Assembly (NCBI RefSeq): GCF_002088935.1
Contig: NZ_NCSS01000006.1
Location: 2,822,407 to 2,886,406, forward strand
Length of the DNA stretch: 64,000 nt
Reading direction: 5' to 3'
From: Henriciella litoralis
GTDB lineage: Bacteria > Pseudomonadota > Alphaproteobacteria > Caulobacterales > Hyphomonadaceae
The notes below the pieces were generated by a model, which made no database searches, was not told where the DNA came from, and saw only the letters and a list, made by a program, of their open reading frames with translations. Below, piece after piece: positions 8,935 through 16,289 of this stretch. A program made the position numbers and the translations under genes. The first letter of the stretch is position 1, and each line of letters begins with the position of its first letter.

Positions 8935-9234
8935 GTTTTTCTCCTAAATTTGACGCGCGACGAATCTGATCCTCTCAAGCGGCACGACCCGTAGATGCTT
9001 GAGCCAAAGCCTTCACAATCCGAAGGTGGTTCGACCCATGCAAGGAGTCCTTATTCGGATAATAAATGTTGAAACACTCCGCGTTTCGTGCCTTTAATTG
9101 TGTCAGATTGTGTTTTTGCGTAAACGATAGCACGCAAACAGGCAACAAAAAAACCGCCAGCACGCACGACGCGCAAGCGCGGTGTGACTGGGGGCGCCGA
9201 ATTGGGAGGGCTGACTTCGGCCAGCGAAAGTCAG
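8935..9234. other. intergenic region with an inverted repeat (9114-9137)
   Basis: This 300-bp stretch upstream of the small protein/TBDR operon is AT-richer around 9050-9140 and holds no convincing gene. It contains the perfect inverted repeat TTTGCGT-N10-ACGCAAA (9114-9120 with 9131-9137). The left arm includes the same TGCGTA half-site that makes up the module 1 operator motif. It could be an operator for the leftward operon, about 180 bp from its start codon. Confidence 0.4.
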
Positions 9235-9714
9235 CTAGATGATCGAGGTAAACCGGTAATCATGCTTGATGATCTGCCTGGCGAAAGAGTAGCGCACATT
9301 CTCGACGCCCGAAATCGTCCGCACGGCGTTGTGCACATAGTCATGAAGCTGCTCGGCATCGCGAACGAAGGCCATCGTGAGGATGTCTGCGCGACCGATG
9401 AGCGATCTTACAAGGAAGATCTCGGGCAGTTCGCTCAGCCGTTGGGTGACCTCCGTGACGGGGACGCCCGGCGCTGCGTCGATCCAGATGAAAGCCAGAA
9501 TCGGGTTTTCCAGACGGTTCACATTAACAACTGCCGAAACGCGGATGATGTCATCGGCTTCCAGGCGTTTGATGCGAGCCCGAATGGCGCCTTCAGTCAG
9601 GTCCAGTCGCCTGGCAATCTCTCGGTTGCTGACCCGGCCATTCTCGGCGAGGCAGATGATGATGTTCCGGTCGATGTCGTCCAGCGAATACTGCGTCACG
9701 AGAATGGCATCCAT
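9235..9714 (-). CDS. Lrp/AsnC-family transcriptional regulator
   Basis: The 159-residue protein has the standard Lrp/AsnC layout. An N-terminal helix-turn-helix (LDDIDRNIIICLAENGRVS then NREIARRLDLTEGAIRARI) is followed by a RAM/AsnC ligand-binding domain (AFIWIDAAPG, IFLVRSLIGRADILTMAFV). Its start codon lies inside the end of the second Lrp gene, a 19-bp overlap, so the two are translated from one message and may form hetero-oligomers. Such regulators respond to amino acids or related small molecules. The target genes are not evident, although the divergent DUF3604 unit and the leftward TBDR operon are close. Confidence 0.92.
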   Translation of the reverse strand: MDAILVTQYSLDDIDRNIIICLAENGRVSNREIARRLDLTEGAIRARIKRLEADDIIRVSAVVNVNRLENPILAFIWIDAAPGVPVTEVTQRLSELPEIFLVRSLIGRADILTMAFVRDAEQLHDYVHNAVRTISGVENVRYSFARQIIKHDYRFTSII

Positions 9715-10253
9715 TGCGAATCGAATTTGACGTTATTCATTGACAGGGCCGGCGTAACTTTCGCGACGCCCTTTACAGCTGGAATGGTCTCGAACAGGAC
9801 GCGGTGCAGGTCCTCCATCGTGCGTGCGACGACCTGCATCTCGATGTCCTGCGGGCCAATCACGGTCATGAGTGTCACGACCTCCGGGATCTCGGCGAGT
9901 TCGAATGCGACGTCGTCAATGGGACGGCCGCGCGCGATCACGCCGACGGGAGCGAAGTGATGAGGGCCGAGCTTGTCGATATTGACGGTGGCGGTGATGC
10001 GAAGCAGGTCGATGTCTTCCAGCGCCCGCATGCGAGCACGAACCGTCGCTTCAGTAAGTTTTGTTATCGCGGCAAGGTCGCGAATCGTTTTTCGACCGTT
10101 CGCTCGCAATTCGTCGATGATGATCTGGTCGATGTCATCAATACCGCTGACCGCTGCGGACCCGACATGCACATAAGACGTGTCGTTGCTGATCGATCCG
10201 GCGTCTTCCGAAGCGGATGGAGCACCTTGTTCTGTCGTCTGTTTCTTCGACAT
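9696..10253 (-). CDS. Lrp/AsnC-family transcriptional regulator with N-terminal extension
   Basis: This 185-residue regulator has a polar, probably disordered extension of about 36 residues (KKQTTEQGAPSASEDAGS). It is followed by a helix-turn-helix (IDDIDQIIIDELRANGRKT, LAAITKLTEATVRARMRAL) and an AsnC-type ligand-binding domain (VVTLMTVIGPQDIEMQVVA). It is the first gene of a two-regulator unit and overlaps the next Lrp gene by 19 bp. It is divergent from the DUF3604 gene; the 171-bp region between them would hold both promoters. Binding there as an autoregulator is plausible for this family, but no repeat pattern was clear to me. Confidence 0.9.
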   Translation of the reverse strand: MSKKQTTEQGAPSASEDAGSISNDTSYVHVGSAAVSGIDDIDQIIIDELRANGRKTIRDLAAITKLTEATVRARMRALEDIDLLRITATVNIDKLGPHHFAPVGVIARGRPIDDVAFELAEIPEVVTLMTVIGPQDIEMQVVARTMEDLHRVLFETIPAVKGVAKVTPALSMNNVKFDSQWMPFS

Positions 10254-10424
10254 TTAAGCCCTGCATTCCCTGAACTTCCAACGGCCGATCGTGCAAAAAA
10301 ACCGCCTGCAAGAGGGACCCGTGACAATTCCACGACCCTAGCCTGCCGACGGTCCGAGGGCAAACAGAACCAACCGAACTTCAGTCAAACGTCTGATTAA
10401 AATGATAATGTTGTCAAGGGAGAG

Positions 10425-12353
10425 ATGCGCGTGAAGCCTTATCAAACTATGTTGGCCAGCGGACTGGCAATTGCCGCTGCATCGGGAGCGGTCCATCGCC
10501 CTGCCGTGGCCCAGCAAGCCTATTCACCTTATGTGGCCGAAGACTATCCGCGCCAGGTCCTGTGGGGAGATACACACCTGCACACGAATCTGTCGTCGCT
10601 CGACGCGAGCGACAGTGGACGGTTCACGCTTGGCATGGAGGACGCTTACAGGCTCGCGCGCGGAGAAGTGGTTGAGGACAATTATGGCTCTCCCGTTCGT
10701 CTGTCACGTCCCCTCGATTTTCTGGTCGTTGCCGATCACTCCGAATTCCTTGGCCTATGGGAGGCGGTGAAATCTGGTAATGAGGCGCTTCTGGCGACGG
10801 ACTGGGGCCGCAAATGGCGTGAGGAATACCTCGAGGCCGAAAGCTATGAGGACTATGCCGCGCTCGATACCGAAATGCTGACCCCGGGAACGCCGCTCGA
10901 CCGGCGAAGCGCGCCGGTTCTCGACGACGTCCCCTTCAGAAAGAACATATGGAGCGGTATCGGCGAACTGGCTGATGTCTATAACGAGCCCGGGCGGTTC
11001 ACCGCGATGATCGGCTTTGAGTGGTCCTCAACGCCAGGCTGGTCAAACCTCCACCGGGTCGTGATGTTCCGTGACGATTCCAACAAGACCAGCCAGGTGC
11101 TCCCGCTCACCGCGACTGAAACCGTCGACCCGGAAGATCTGTGGGAATATCTGGAGAACTATGAAGCGCTGACGGGCGGGCAGGTGCTCGCTGCGCCACA
11201 TAATTCCAATCTCAGCAATGGCCTGATGTTCACTGACGCCAAGATGGATCGATCACCCATTGATATCGCCTATGCCGAACAACGCGCCCGCTGGGAGCCG
11301 GTGGTCGAAGTCACGCAGATGAAGGGTGACAGTGAAACACATCCGGTTCTGTCTCCGACCGATGAGTTTGCGGAGTATGAGACCTGGTACAGCTTTGCCG
11401 GTAAGATGCCGCCGAGCAAGATGGACGAAAAGGCGATCAACCGCTTGCGGAGTTCCTATATCCGGGCCGGTCTCCGATCCGGACTGGAGATCCAGAATGA
11501 GGTTGGTGCCAACCCGTTCAAGTTTGGCCTTATCGGCGGGACGGATGCCCACAACGCCCTTCCGGACGCGGAAGAGAACAATTTCTGGGGCAAGTTCTAT
11601 ACGAACGCGCCCTCGGCTGATCGGATGACGGATCCTGGGCTATCGAGCTACAAGATGCAGTCACCCTGGAAAACAGCCGAACTGGCGGCGTCCGGCTACA
11701 CCGGTGTGTGGGCGAGCGCGAATACGAGGGAAGCGATCTTCGATGCATTGAAGCGCCGCGAGGTCTATGCCACGACCGGTCCCCGCATTGAGCTTCGCTT
11801 TTTTGGGGGGTGGGACTTCTACCGTTCAGACGTGATGCGGTCGGATTTCGCAAAGGCTGGATACGAGGGCGGCGTCCCGATGGGCGGAGACTTGACCCGG
11901 GGGCCCGACGGCGAGGCGCCGACGTTCATGATCCGCGCCGTCAAGGACCCGCTCGGCGCAAATCTCGACCGTGTGCAGGTGGTCAAGGGATGGGTCGATG
12001 CGGACGGCAGCTCTCAGGAGGCCGTGTTCGACGTTGCGTTGTCCGACAAGCGGACGGTTCAGGCTGACGGAAGCGTCGATCCGGTTGGGTCGACCGTCGA
12101 TCTAACGTCGGCATCCTATGAGAATTCGATCGGGTCGAACGAGCTTGCGACCGTTTGGAAGGATCCACAATTCGATCCGCATCAGCTTGCCTTCTACTAT
12201 GTGCGCGTCCTCGAAATACCGACACCGCGCTGGACAGCCTATGACGCTGCGCGCTTCGGCCTCAAAGATGTGCCCGAAGACATCCCGATGATTACCCAGG
12301 AGCGAGCGTATTCTTCGCCGATCTGGTACACGCCTTCAGAGAGCGACCAATGA
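10425..12353 (+). CDS. DUF3604-domain protein, PHP-like metal-dependent hydrolase
   Basis: The 642-residue protein starts with a signal peptide (cleavage near PAVAQQ, about residue 31), so it is exported. It shows PHP-like metal-site motifs: WGDTHLHTNLS (HxH) near residue 45, VADHSEFLG near 105, APHNSN near 250 and GGTDAHNALP near 370. These match DUF3604 proteins, a family related to the PHP phosphoesterase fold whose reaction is not known to me. AAGGGAG ends only two bases before the ATG at 10425, so an in-frame GTG at 10431 is better spaced and may be the real start. It overlaps the parvulin gene by 4 bp (ATGA), and that gene overlaps the HupE-like gene in the same way, so the three are one translationally coupled operon. 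Confidence 0.86.
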   Translation: MRVKPYQTMLASGLAIAAASGAVHRPAVAQQAYSPYVAEDYPRQVLWGDTHLHTNLSSLDASDSGRFTLGMEDAYRLARGEVVEDNYGSPVRLSRPLDFLVVADHSEFLGLWEAVKSGNEALLATDWGRKWREEYLEAESYEDYAALDTEMLTPGTPLDRRSAPVLDDVPFRKNIWSGIGELADVYNEPGRFTAMIGFEWSSTPGWSNLHRVVMFRDDSNKTSQVLPLTATETVDPEDLWEYLENYEALTGGQVLAAPHNSNLSNGLMFTDAKMDRSPIDIAYAEQRARWEPVVEVTQMKGDSETHPVLSPTDEFAEYETWYSFAGKMPPSKMDEKAINRLRSSYIRAGLRSGLEIQNEVGANPFKFGLIGGTDAHNALPDAEENNFWGKFYTNAPSADRMTDPGLSSYKMQSPWKTAELAASGYTGVWASANTREAIFDALKRREVYATTGPRIELRFFGGWDFYRSDVMRSDFAKAGYEGGVPMGGDLTRGPDGEAPTFMIRAVKDPLGANLDRVQVVKGWVDADGSSQEAVFDVALSDKRTVQADGSVDPVGSTVDLTSASYENSIGSNELATVWKDPQFDPHQLAFYYVRVLEIPTPRWTAYDAARFGLKDVPEDIPMITQERAYSSPIWYTPSESDQ

Positions 12354-13270
12354 CACAATCAACCATTCGACGGGTCATCGCCGATCCGCTTCTCCACTTC
12401 CTTGTCGCGGGGCTTGCCCTGTTCGGCCTCTATGCCATTGCCAATCCGCCGCAGGCGCAGGAGAGCGAGCGGTCGATCATCGTGACACGCGACGACCTCG
12501 TCACCTTCATGCAATACCGCACGAAGGTCTTTGATGGCCGACAATTCGAAGACATGTTCGACAGTCTTGGCCCGGAAGAGCGGATCCGGTTGGCCGAAGA
12601 GTATGTCCGCGAGGAGGCCATGTACCGCGAAGCCAAGGCGCTAGACCTCGATCGCAACGATTATGTTGCGCGAAAGCGGCTGATCCAGCAGCTTGAGTTC
12701 GTCGCGCAGGACTTTGTCGACCCCGTCACGGCCGTTAACGACGAGGCTCTGAAAACCTATTACGAGGCACACCGGGACCGGTATGTCGAACCGGCCAAGG
12801 CGACCTTCACACATGTGTTCTTTTCTGCCGATCGGCGCGGACCGGAACAGGCCTTCGAGGCGGCGCAGGCTCAGTTGACCGAACTCAACGAGAAGGCTGT
12901 TCCTTTCCACCAGGCGGCGCGCTACGGCGACCGGGCGCTGTTCAATGTAAACTATGTCCAAAAGGACAAAAGCGTGGTTGCGAGCCATTTCGGGCAGGAT
13001 GCGGCAGACGCGATTTTTGCCATGTCGCCTCAGCCAGGCGTCTGGAGAGGGCCGTTCCGCTCGCCCTATGGTGCCCATCTAGTCCTGATGACGGATAAAT
13101 CAGAGTCACATCTTCCGCCGCTGGCTGATGTGCAGGCGCGCGTCGCAGCAGACGCCCTGTCGGATTTCCGAAAGCAGCGTCTTGAGGAGGCGGTCGACGA
13201 GATTGTATCGAGCTACGACGTCAAGCTCGAAGATGATGTCACCAAGCAGCTTGTGAATACCTCGTCATGA
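12350..13270 (+). CDS. membrane-anchored parvulin-type peptidyl-prolyl isomerase (PpiC/SurA-like)
   Basis: The 306-residue protein has one N-terminal membrane anchor (LLHFLVAGLALFGLYAIA, residues about 14-31), a SurA-N-like helical region and a parvulin domain from about residue 145. The parvulin segments are KATFTHVFFS, the FGQDAADAIFAMSPQPG stretch and GPFRSPYGAHLVLMTD. It would face the periplasm and assist folding of exported proteins, perhaps of its own operon partners. Start and stop overlap both neighbours by 4 bp. The pairing of a dedicated foldase with DUF3604 and HupE-like genes is unusual enough to suggest a functional unit. Confidence 0.87.
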   Translation: MTQSTIRRVIADPLLHFLVAGLALFGLYAIANPPQAQESERSIIVTRDDLVTFMQYRTKVFDGRQFEDMFDSLGPEERIRLAEEYVREEAMYREAKALDLDRNDYVARKRLIQQLEFVAQDFVDPVTAVNDEALKTYYEAHRDRYVEPAKATFTHVFFSADRRGPEQAFEAAQAQLTELNEKAVPFHQAARYGDRALFNVNYVQKDKSVVASHFGQDAADAIFAMSPQPGVWRGPFRSPYGAHLVLMTDKSESHLPPLADVQARVAADALSDFRKQRLEEAVDEIVSSYDVKLEDDVTKQLVNTSS

Positions 13271-14301
13271 CATCGGTCCGTCTTCTCCTTGTATTTCTGG
13301 TCGTGGGGCTCGTCAGTTGGTGTGGAACGCTGCCCGCAGCGGCACATGAGAGTCGGCCGCTCTATCTTGAGCTGACGCAAACAAGCCCAAACGTCTGGCG
13401 CCTGTTCTGGAAGGTTCCCCCTAGCGTGCCAGAGGGAAACCTCCCTAGCCTTGAATTGCCTCCCGGCTGCAGTGCAGCTGGAGGCTCAGCATCGCGTCTC
13501 GATCTTGTTCCCAATGATGGATCGATCCTGGTAAGCTGTGAAGGGCCGCTTCAGGGCGGCGAGATCACTATACAATATGGCGCGTTCAATCCATCGATCT
13601 CCACGATGACCAGGCTGAGTGCTATCGACGGCACCGAACTGGTTGGTATCCTCGCGCCGCAGGACAGCGTCTGGACAATACCGCAGGACATCACGGCATC
13701 CTCGGTTGCCCGCGATTATACGCTCCTTGGGATCGATCATATCTGGAAAGGGTGGGACCACCTTCTTTTCCTCGTCTGCCTGCTCTGGATCGCTGGAAGC
13801 TTCAGGCGGGTCCTGATCACGATCACCGGCTTTACGGTCGCTCACTCTCTGACGCTCGCCTTGTCTACACTGGGACTGGTGAACATACCTATCCCGCCCG
13901 TAGAGGCGGCGATTGCGCTATCTATCGTGTTTCTCGCGCGTGAGATCGCCGTCGGCCGACGCAACAGCCTCACCTGGAACCGTCCTGTCCTTGTATCGGC
14001 AAGCTTCGGCCTTCTGCATGGTCTCGGCTTTGCCGCCGTGCTTGCGGAGATAGGGCTTCCTCAGACGCAGCTTGTCACGTCCTTGCTGTTCTTCAATGTC
14101 GGCGTCGAGATCGGGCAGGTCCTGTTTGTCGCGGCGGTTGCCGGAATCTTCTGGGCCGTCAGGTTCTTGCTGCGCGGGCGAGCCGGCCAGGCAATTCGTG
14201 TGCCGGCAAGCGGTGTACAAGGACGGTTGCTGGCCTCCTATGCCGTTGGTGTGCTGGCGAGCTACTGGCTCGTTGAGCGTGTCGCTGGTTTCTGGATCTG
14301 A
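13267..14301 (+). CDS. HupE/UreJ-family membrane protein
   Basis: The 344-residue protein has a cleavable signal (end near PAAAHES), an extracytoplasmic domain of about 120 residues and then about seven membrane spans. The membrane part begins with GIDHIWKGWDHLLFLVCLLW and contains GFTVAHSLTLALSTLG and SFGLLHGLGFAAVLAE. These histidine-containing segments are the HupE/UreJ signature. Classical HupE/UreJ proteins are linked to nickel, but this long form with an N-terminal domain is common outside nickel loci, and no urease or hydrogenase genes are present, so the transported ligand is open. It ends the DUF3604 operon. The hairpin that follows is oriented for the opposite strand. Confidence 0.85.
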   Translation: MTSVRLLLVFLVVGLVSWCGTLPAAAHESRPLYLELTQTSPNVWRLFWKVPPSVPEGNLPSLELPPGCSAAGGSASRLDLVPNDGSILVSCEGPLQGGEITIQYGAFNPSISTMTRLSAIDGTELVGILAPQDSVWTIPQDITASSVARDYTLLGIDHIWKGWDHLLFLVCLLWIAGSFRRVLITITGFTVAHSLTLALSTLGLVNIPIPPVEAAIALSIVFLAREIAVGRRNSLTWNRPVLVSASFGLLHGLGFAAVLAEIGLPQTQLVTSLLFFNVGVEIGQVLFVAAVAGIFWAVRFLLRGRAGQAIRVPASGVQGRLLASYAVGVLASYWLVERVAGFWI

Positions 14302-14314
14302 TCTCCCGCAAAGC

Positions 14315-14346
14315 AAAAGGCCCGCCTTGGTTGATGGGCGGGCCTT
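14315..14346 (-). terminator. rho-independent terminator of the small secreted protein gene
   Basis: The stem AAGGCCCGCC (14317-14326) pairs with GGCGGGCCTT (14337-14346) around a 10-base loop. On the minus strand the stem is followed by a T-rich run (TTTTGCTTTG as read leftwards), so it best terminates the leftward gene 14372-14692. The hairpin may also stop readthrough from the convergent HupE-like gene. Confidence 0.75.
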
Positions 14347-14371
14347 CGACGGTTTGATTACAAATATCAGC

Positions 14372-14692
14372 TTAGCTGAGTGCGGCCAGGTCTTCGTTAA
14401 TGGCTGCCAGGACGTCATCGGACAGAACGTCTGGTGAAAACACCTGCAGTTGGTCCAGCGTCATGCCGCGTGCCATGTCGATCTGCGGGTTCTCGAACAG
14501 TTCCGGTGCAATATGGGTTTCAAGAATCGTCCGCGTTTCAGGCGTGTCGAGAAGCGTGCCGAAGTCTGTTTCTGACGTCGAGTAGGTGACAGTCTCTGTT
14601 TCAGTTGCTGCCTCGTCGGCGAGAGCCTGGGGCATGGCGAAAGCCATGAAGGCACCGGCGAGCAGGGCGGTGGAAAGGGGTTTCAGTTTCAT
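14372..14692 (-). CDS. small secreted protein of unknown function, paralogue A
   Basis: The 106-residue product has a clear signal peptide (LLAGAFMAFAMPQALA, cleavage near residue 25). After a threonine/glutamate-rich linker comes a compact helical domain containing LLDTPETRTILETHIAPEL and MTLDQLQVFS. I do not recognise the family. The domain resembles the product of 56839-57165: both show a D/T-P element, then an I/V-L segment and a P-x-L, then M-(T/S)-L-x-Q-L-Q-x-(F/Y)-S, then a D-rich final helix. It is a single-gene unit with GGAG upstream of the ATG and its own terminator. It was probably named hypothetical in other genomes. Confidence 0.78.
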   Translation of the reverse strand: MKLKPLSTALLAGAFMAFAMPQALADEAATETETVTYSTSETDFGTLLDTPETRTILETHIAPELFENPQIDMARGMTLDQLQVFSPDVLSDDVLAAINEDLAALS

Positions 14693-14749
14693 TTCTGGTC
14701 TCCAGGGTTCAGGGTTTGGGAGAAGGTAGGGCGGAGCTGACGATGTGTG

Positions 14750-15514
14750 TCACGACATCAGGGATCCGCCATTCACTTGGATCGTGGCGCCCGTCATGTG
14801 AGCGGCCTTATCCGGTGAGGCGAGAAAGAGGATTGCTTTGGCGATATCGTCCGGCGAGGCGAACTTTGACATTGGAATACGGGACAGAAAATCATCCATG
14901 AAAGCCGACCCGGCCCCACCCATCGCCGCGACGATCGATTCCGACGTCGTAACGCCCGGCGAGACGAGGTTGACGCGAATATCCGGAGCAAGCTCCATGG
15001 CGAGCGACCGGCTAGCAGCCAGTACGGCACCTTTGCTGGCGCAGTAGGCCGTGTATCCAGACATCGGCAGAAATGCTGCGCCGGAAATGATGTTGATGAT
15101 CGAATTGCCAGGACTCTTGCGCAGGACTGGAATGGCGGCCTGGCATACGCGCATTGTCCCCATGAAATTGATGTCGATAACCTTTGCGAGGTCTTCTTCT
15201 TCCTGAGCTTCAAAAGCCATCATGGGAAAAATGCCAGCGACATTCGCGACAATGTTGATCCCGCCCAGCGTCTCGACAGTTTTTGCCACGGCGTCATTCA
15301 CTTGAGCGGCCGATCCAAGATCGACCTTCAAGCCAAGAGTCTTCACGCCGAACTCGGAAGCCAGCTCGTTCGCTTTCTCGGCGACATTGTCCTGCACGTC
15401 GATTAGGGCCACGGATGCGCCGGCTTCGGCAAATTGGTGTGCGGTCGCAAAGCCGACACCCTGGGCTGCGCCCGTGACAAAAGCCACTTTCCCCTCGAAT
15501 TCGTTGGATTGCAA
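14750..15514 (-). CDS. short-chain dehydrogenase/reductase (SDR)
   Basis: This 254-residue classical SDR has the nucleotide motif TGAAQGVG (14-21), NVAG in place of NNAG, catalytic S144, Y157 and K161 (YCASK), and SPG after the active site. The aspartate at the end of strand 2 (ALIDVQD) favours NAD(H). The start is a TTG at 15514, supported by AGGA 8 bases upstream; no ATG fits the start of the fold. It would oxidise or reduce an alcohol/ketone of the module 1 substrate. One copy of the TGCGTA-N18-TACGAA element lies 170 bp upstream of its start. Confidence 0.9.
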   Translation of the reverse strand: MQSNEFEGKVAFVTGAAQGVGFATAHQFAEAGASVALIDVQDNVAEKANELASEFGVKTLGLKVDLGSAAQVNDAVAKTVETLGGINIVANVAGIFPMMAFEAQEEEDLAKVIDINFMGTMRVCQAAIPVLRKSPGNSIINIISGAAFLPMSGYTAYCASKGAVLAASRSLAMELAPDIRVNLVSPGVTTSESIVAAMGGAGSAFMDDFLSRIPMSKFASPDDIAKAILFLASPDKAAHMTGATIQVNGGSLMS

Positions 15515-15684
15515 TTTCCAATTCCTCGCCTATCGAGCCGGGCTATCCGGTTTTCCGCTCTGCCATGAGCGGCTTGTTTCTTTGATTATCGTCTCGCGAC
15601 CTGGCTCGGCAGAACATTATTTCCGTTCGAATGCACCGATTAGTGTCGCATATGAATAATCAAACAATTTCGTGCATTGTCAAT

Positions 15685-15714
15685 TGCGTATTTGAGGTGA
15701 TAATTTGCTACGAA
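15685..15714. promoter_or_regulatory. bipartite operator-like site TGCGTA-N18-TACGAA, copy 2
   Basis: TGCGTA (15685-15690) and TACGAA (15709-15714) lie in the 206-bp region upstream of the leftward SDR gene that starts at 15514, just after the stop codon of the flavin reductase. Spacing and half-sites are identical to copies 1 and 3. The preceding bases CAATT also resemble CATT of copy 1. Confidence 0.58.
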
Positions 15715-15720
15715 TAATGC

Positions 15721-16245
15721 TTACACCCAACCATCTGCCATGAGTGGAAGATAAGGGGGGGCGACGTCTTCGCTGGCAAAGGTGCCGAACTTGCCAGCGT
15801 GGAACATCAGCGGTTCGCCGCCAAATTGCGCAAAGCCGTCGACCCGGCCCACTATGATGAGATGATCTCCGCCTTGATGGATGGCTTCAACGCTGCAATC
15901 CATACGTGCAAGGACGCCATCAAGCCGGAGCGGCTCGTCATCCGGGGCTCCGGTCTCGGGGGAGGCGTCCTGTGAGGACGGCCGGGCATAGCTCATCGCC
16001 AGTTCTTCCTGATCGCGTTCCAGGATGTGAACGTTGAAGCGCCGCCCTAGCTCAAAAGCGTCCACGCTTGAGCTTCTTGTCGCGAGACACCAGAGGAGCA
16101 TAGGTGGGTCAAGTGAGACCGACGTCATGGAATTTGCCGTGACGCCGATCTGAGCGCCTGACGGTTTCACCGCCGTAATAATGGTGACGCCGGTACCAAA
16201 TTGTCCGAAGGCGCTGCGAAGGGCTTTGGGGTCAAAGTCTGCCAA
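15721..16245 (-). CDS. flavin reductase (HsaB-like reductase component)
   Basis: The 174-residue protein matches the flavin reductase-like domain of two-component monooxygenases. It has FGQFGTGVTIITA near residue 14, GVTANSMTSVSLDPPML at about 34-50, FNVHIL near 70, and GDHLIIVGRVD near 125. It would supply reduced FMN or FAD to an oxygenase such as the HsaA-like protein at 4287-5522. The start is a TTG at 16245 with AGGGA about 8 bases upstream. It is 44 bp downstream of the SDR gene 16290-17075 on the same strand and probably shares its promoter. The 10-kb distance from the oxygenase gene is unusual for this pair. Confidence 0.9.
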   Translation of the reverse strand: MADFDPKALRSAFGQFGTGVTIITAVKPSGAQIGVTANSMTSVSLDPPMLLWCLATRSSSVDAFELGRRFNVHILERDQEELAMSYARPSSQDASPETGAPDDEPLRLDGVLARMDCSVEAIHQGGDHLIIVGRVDGFAQFGGEPLMFHAGKFGTFASEDVAPPYLPLMADGWV

Positions 16246-16289
16246 TTCGAGATTCCCTGAAAATGATTGAGATATGACGTCCTGCTGCG

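Noticed and set aside
8975..9163. 62-residue minus-strand open frame with a hydrophobic start in the 8935-9234 gap
   Set aside because: It has no ribosome-binding site, lies over the inverted repeat and does not look like a secreted protein after the first residues.
13267..14301. Nickel importer for urease or hydrogenase
   Set aside because: No urease or hydrogenase genes are near and this long HupE/UreJ form occurs in other contexts; metal identity is left open.
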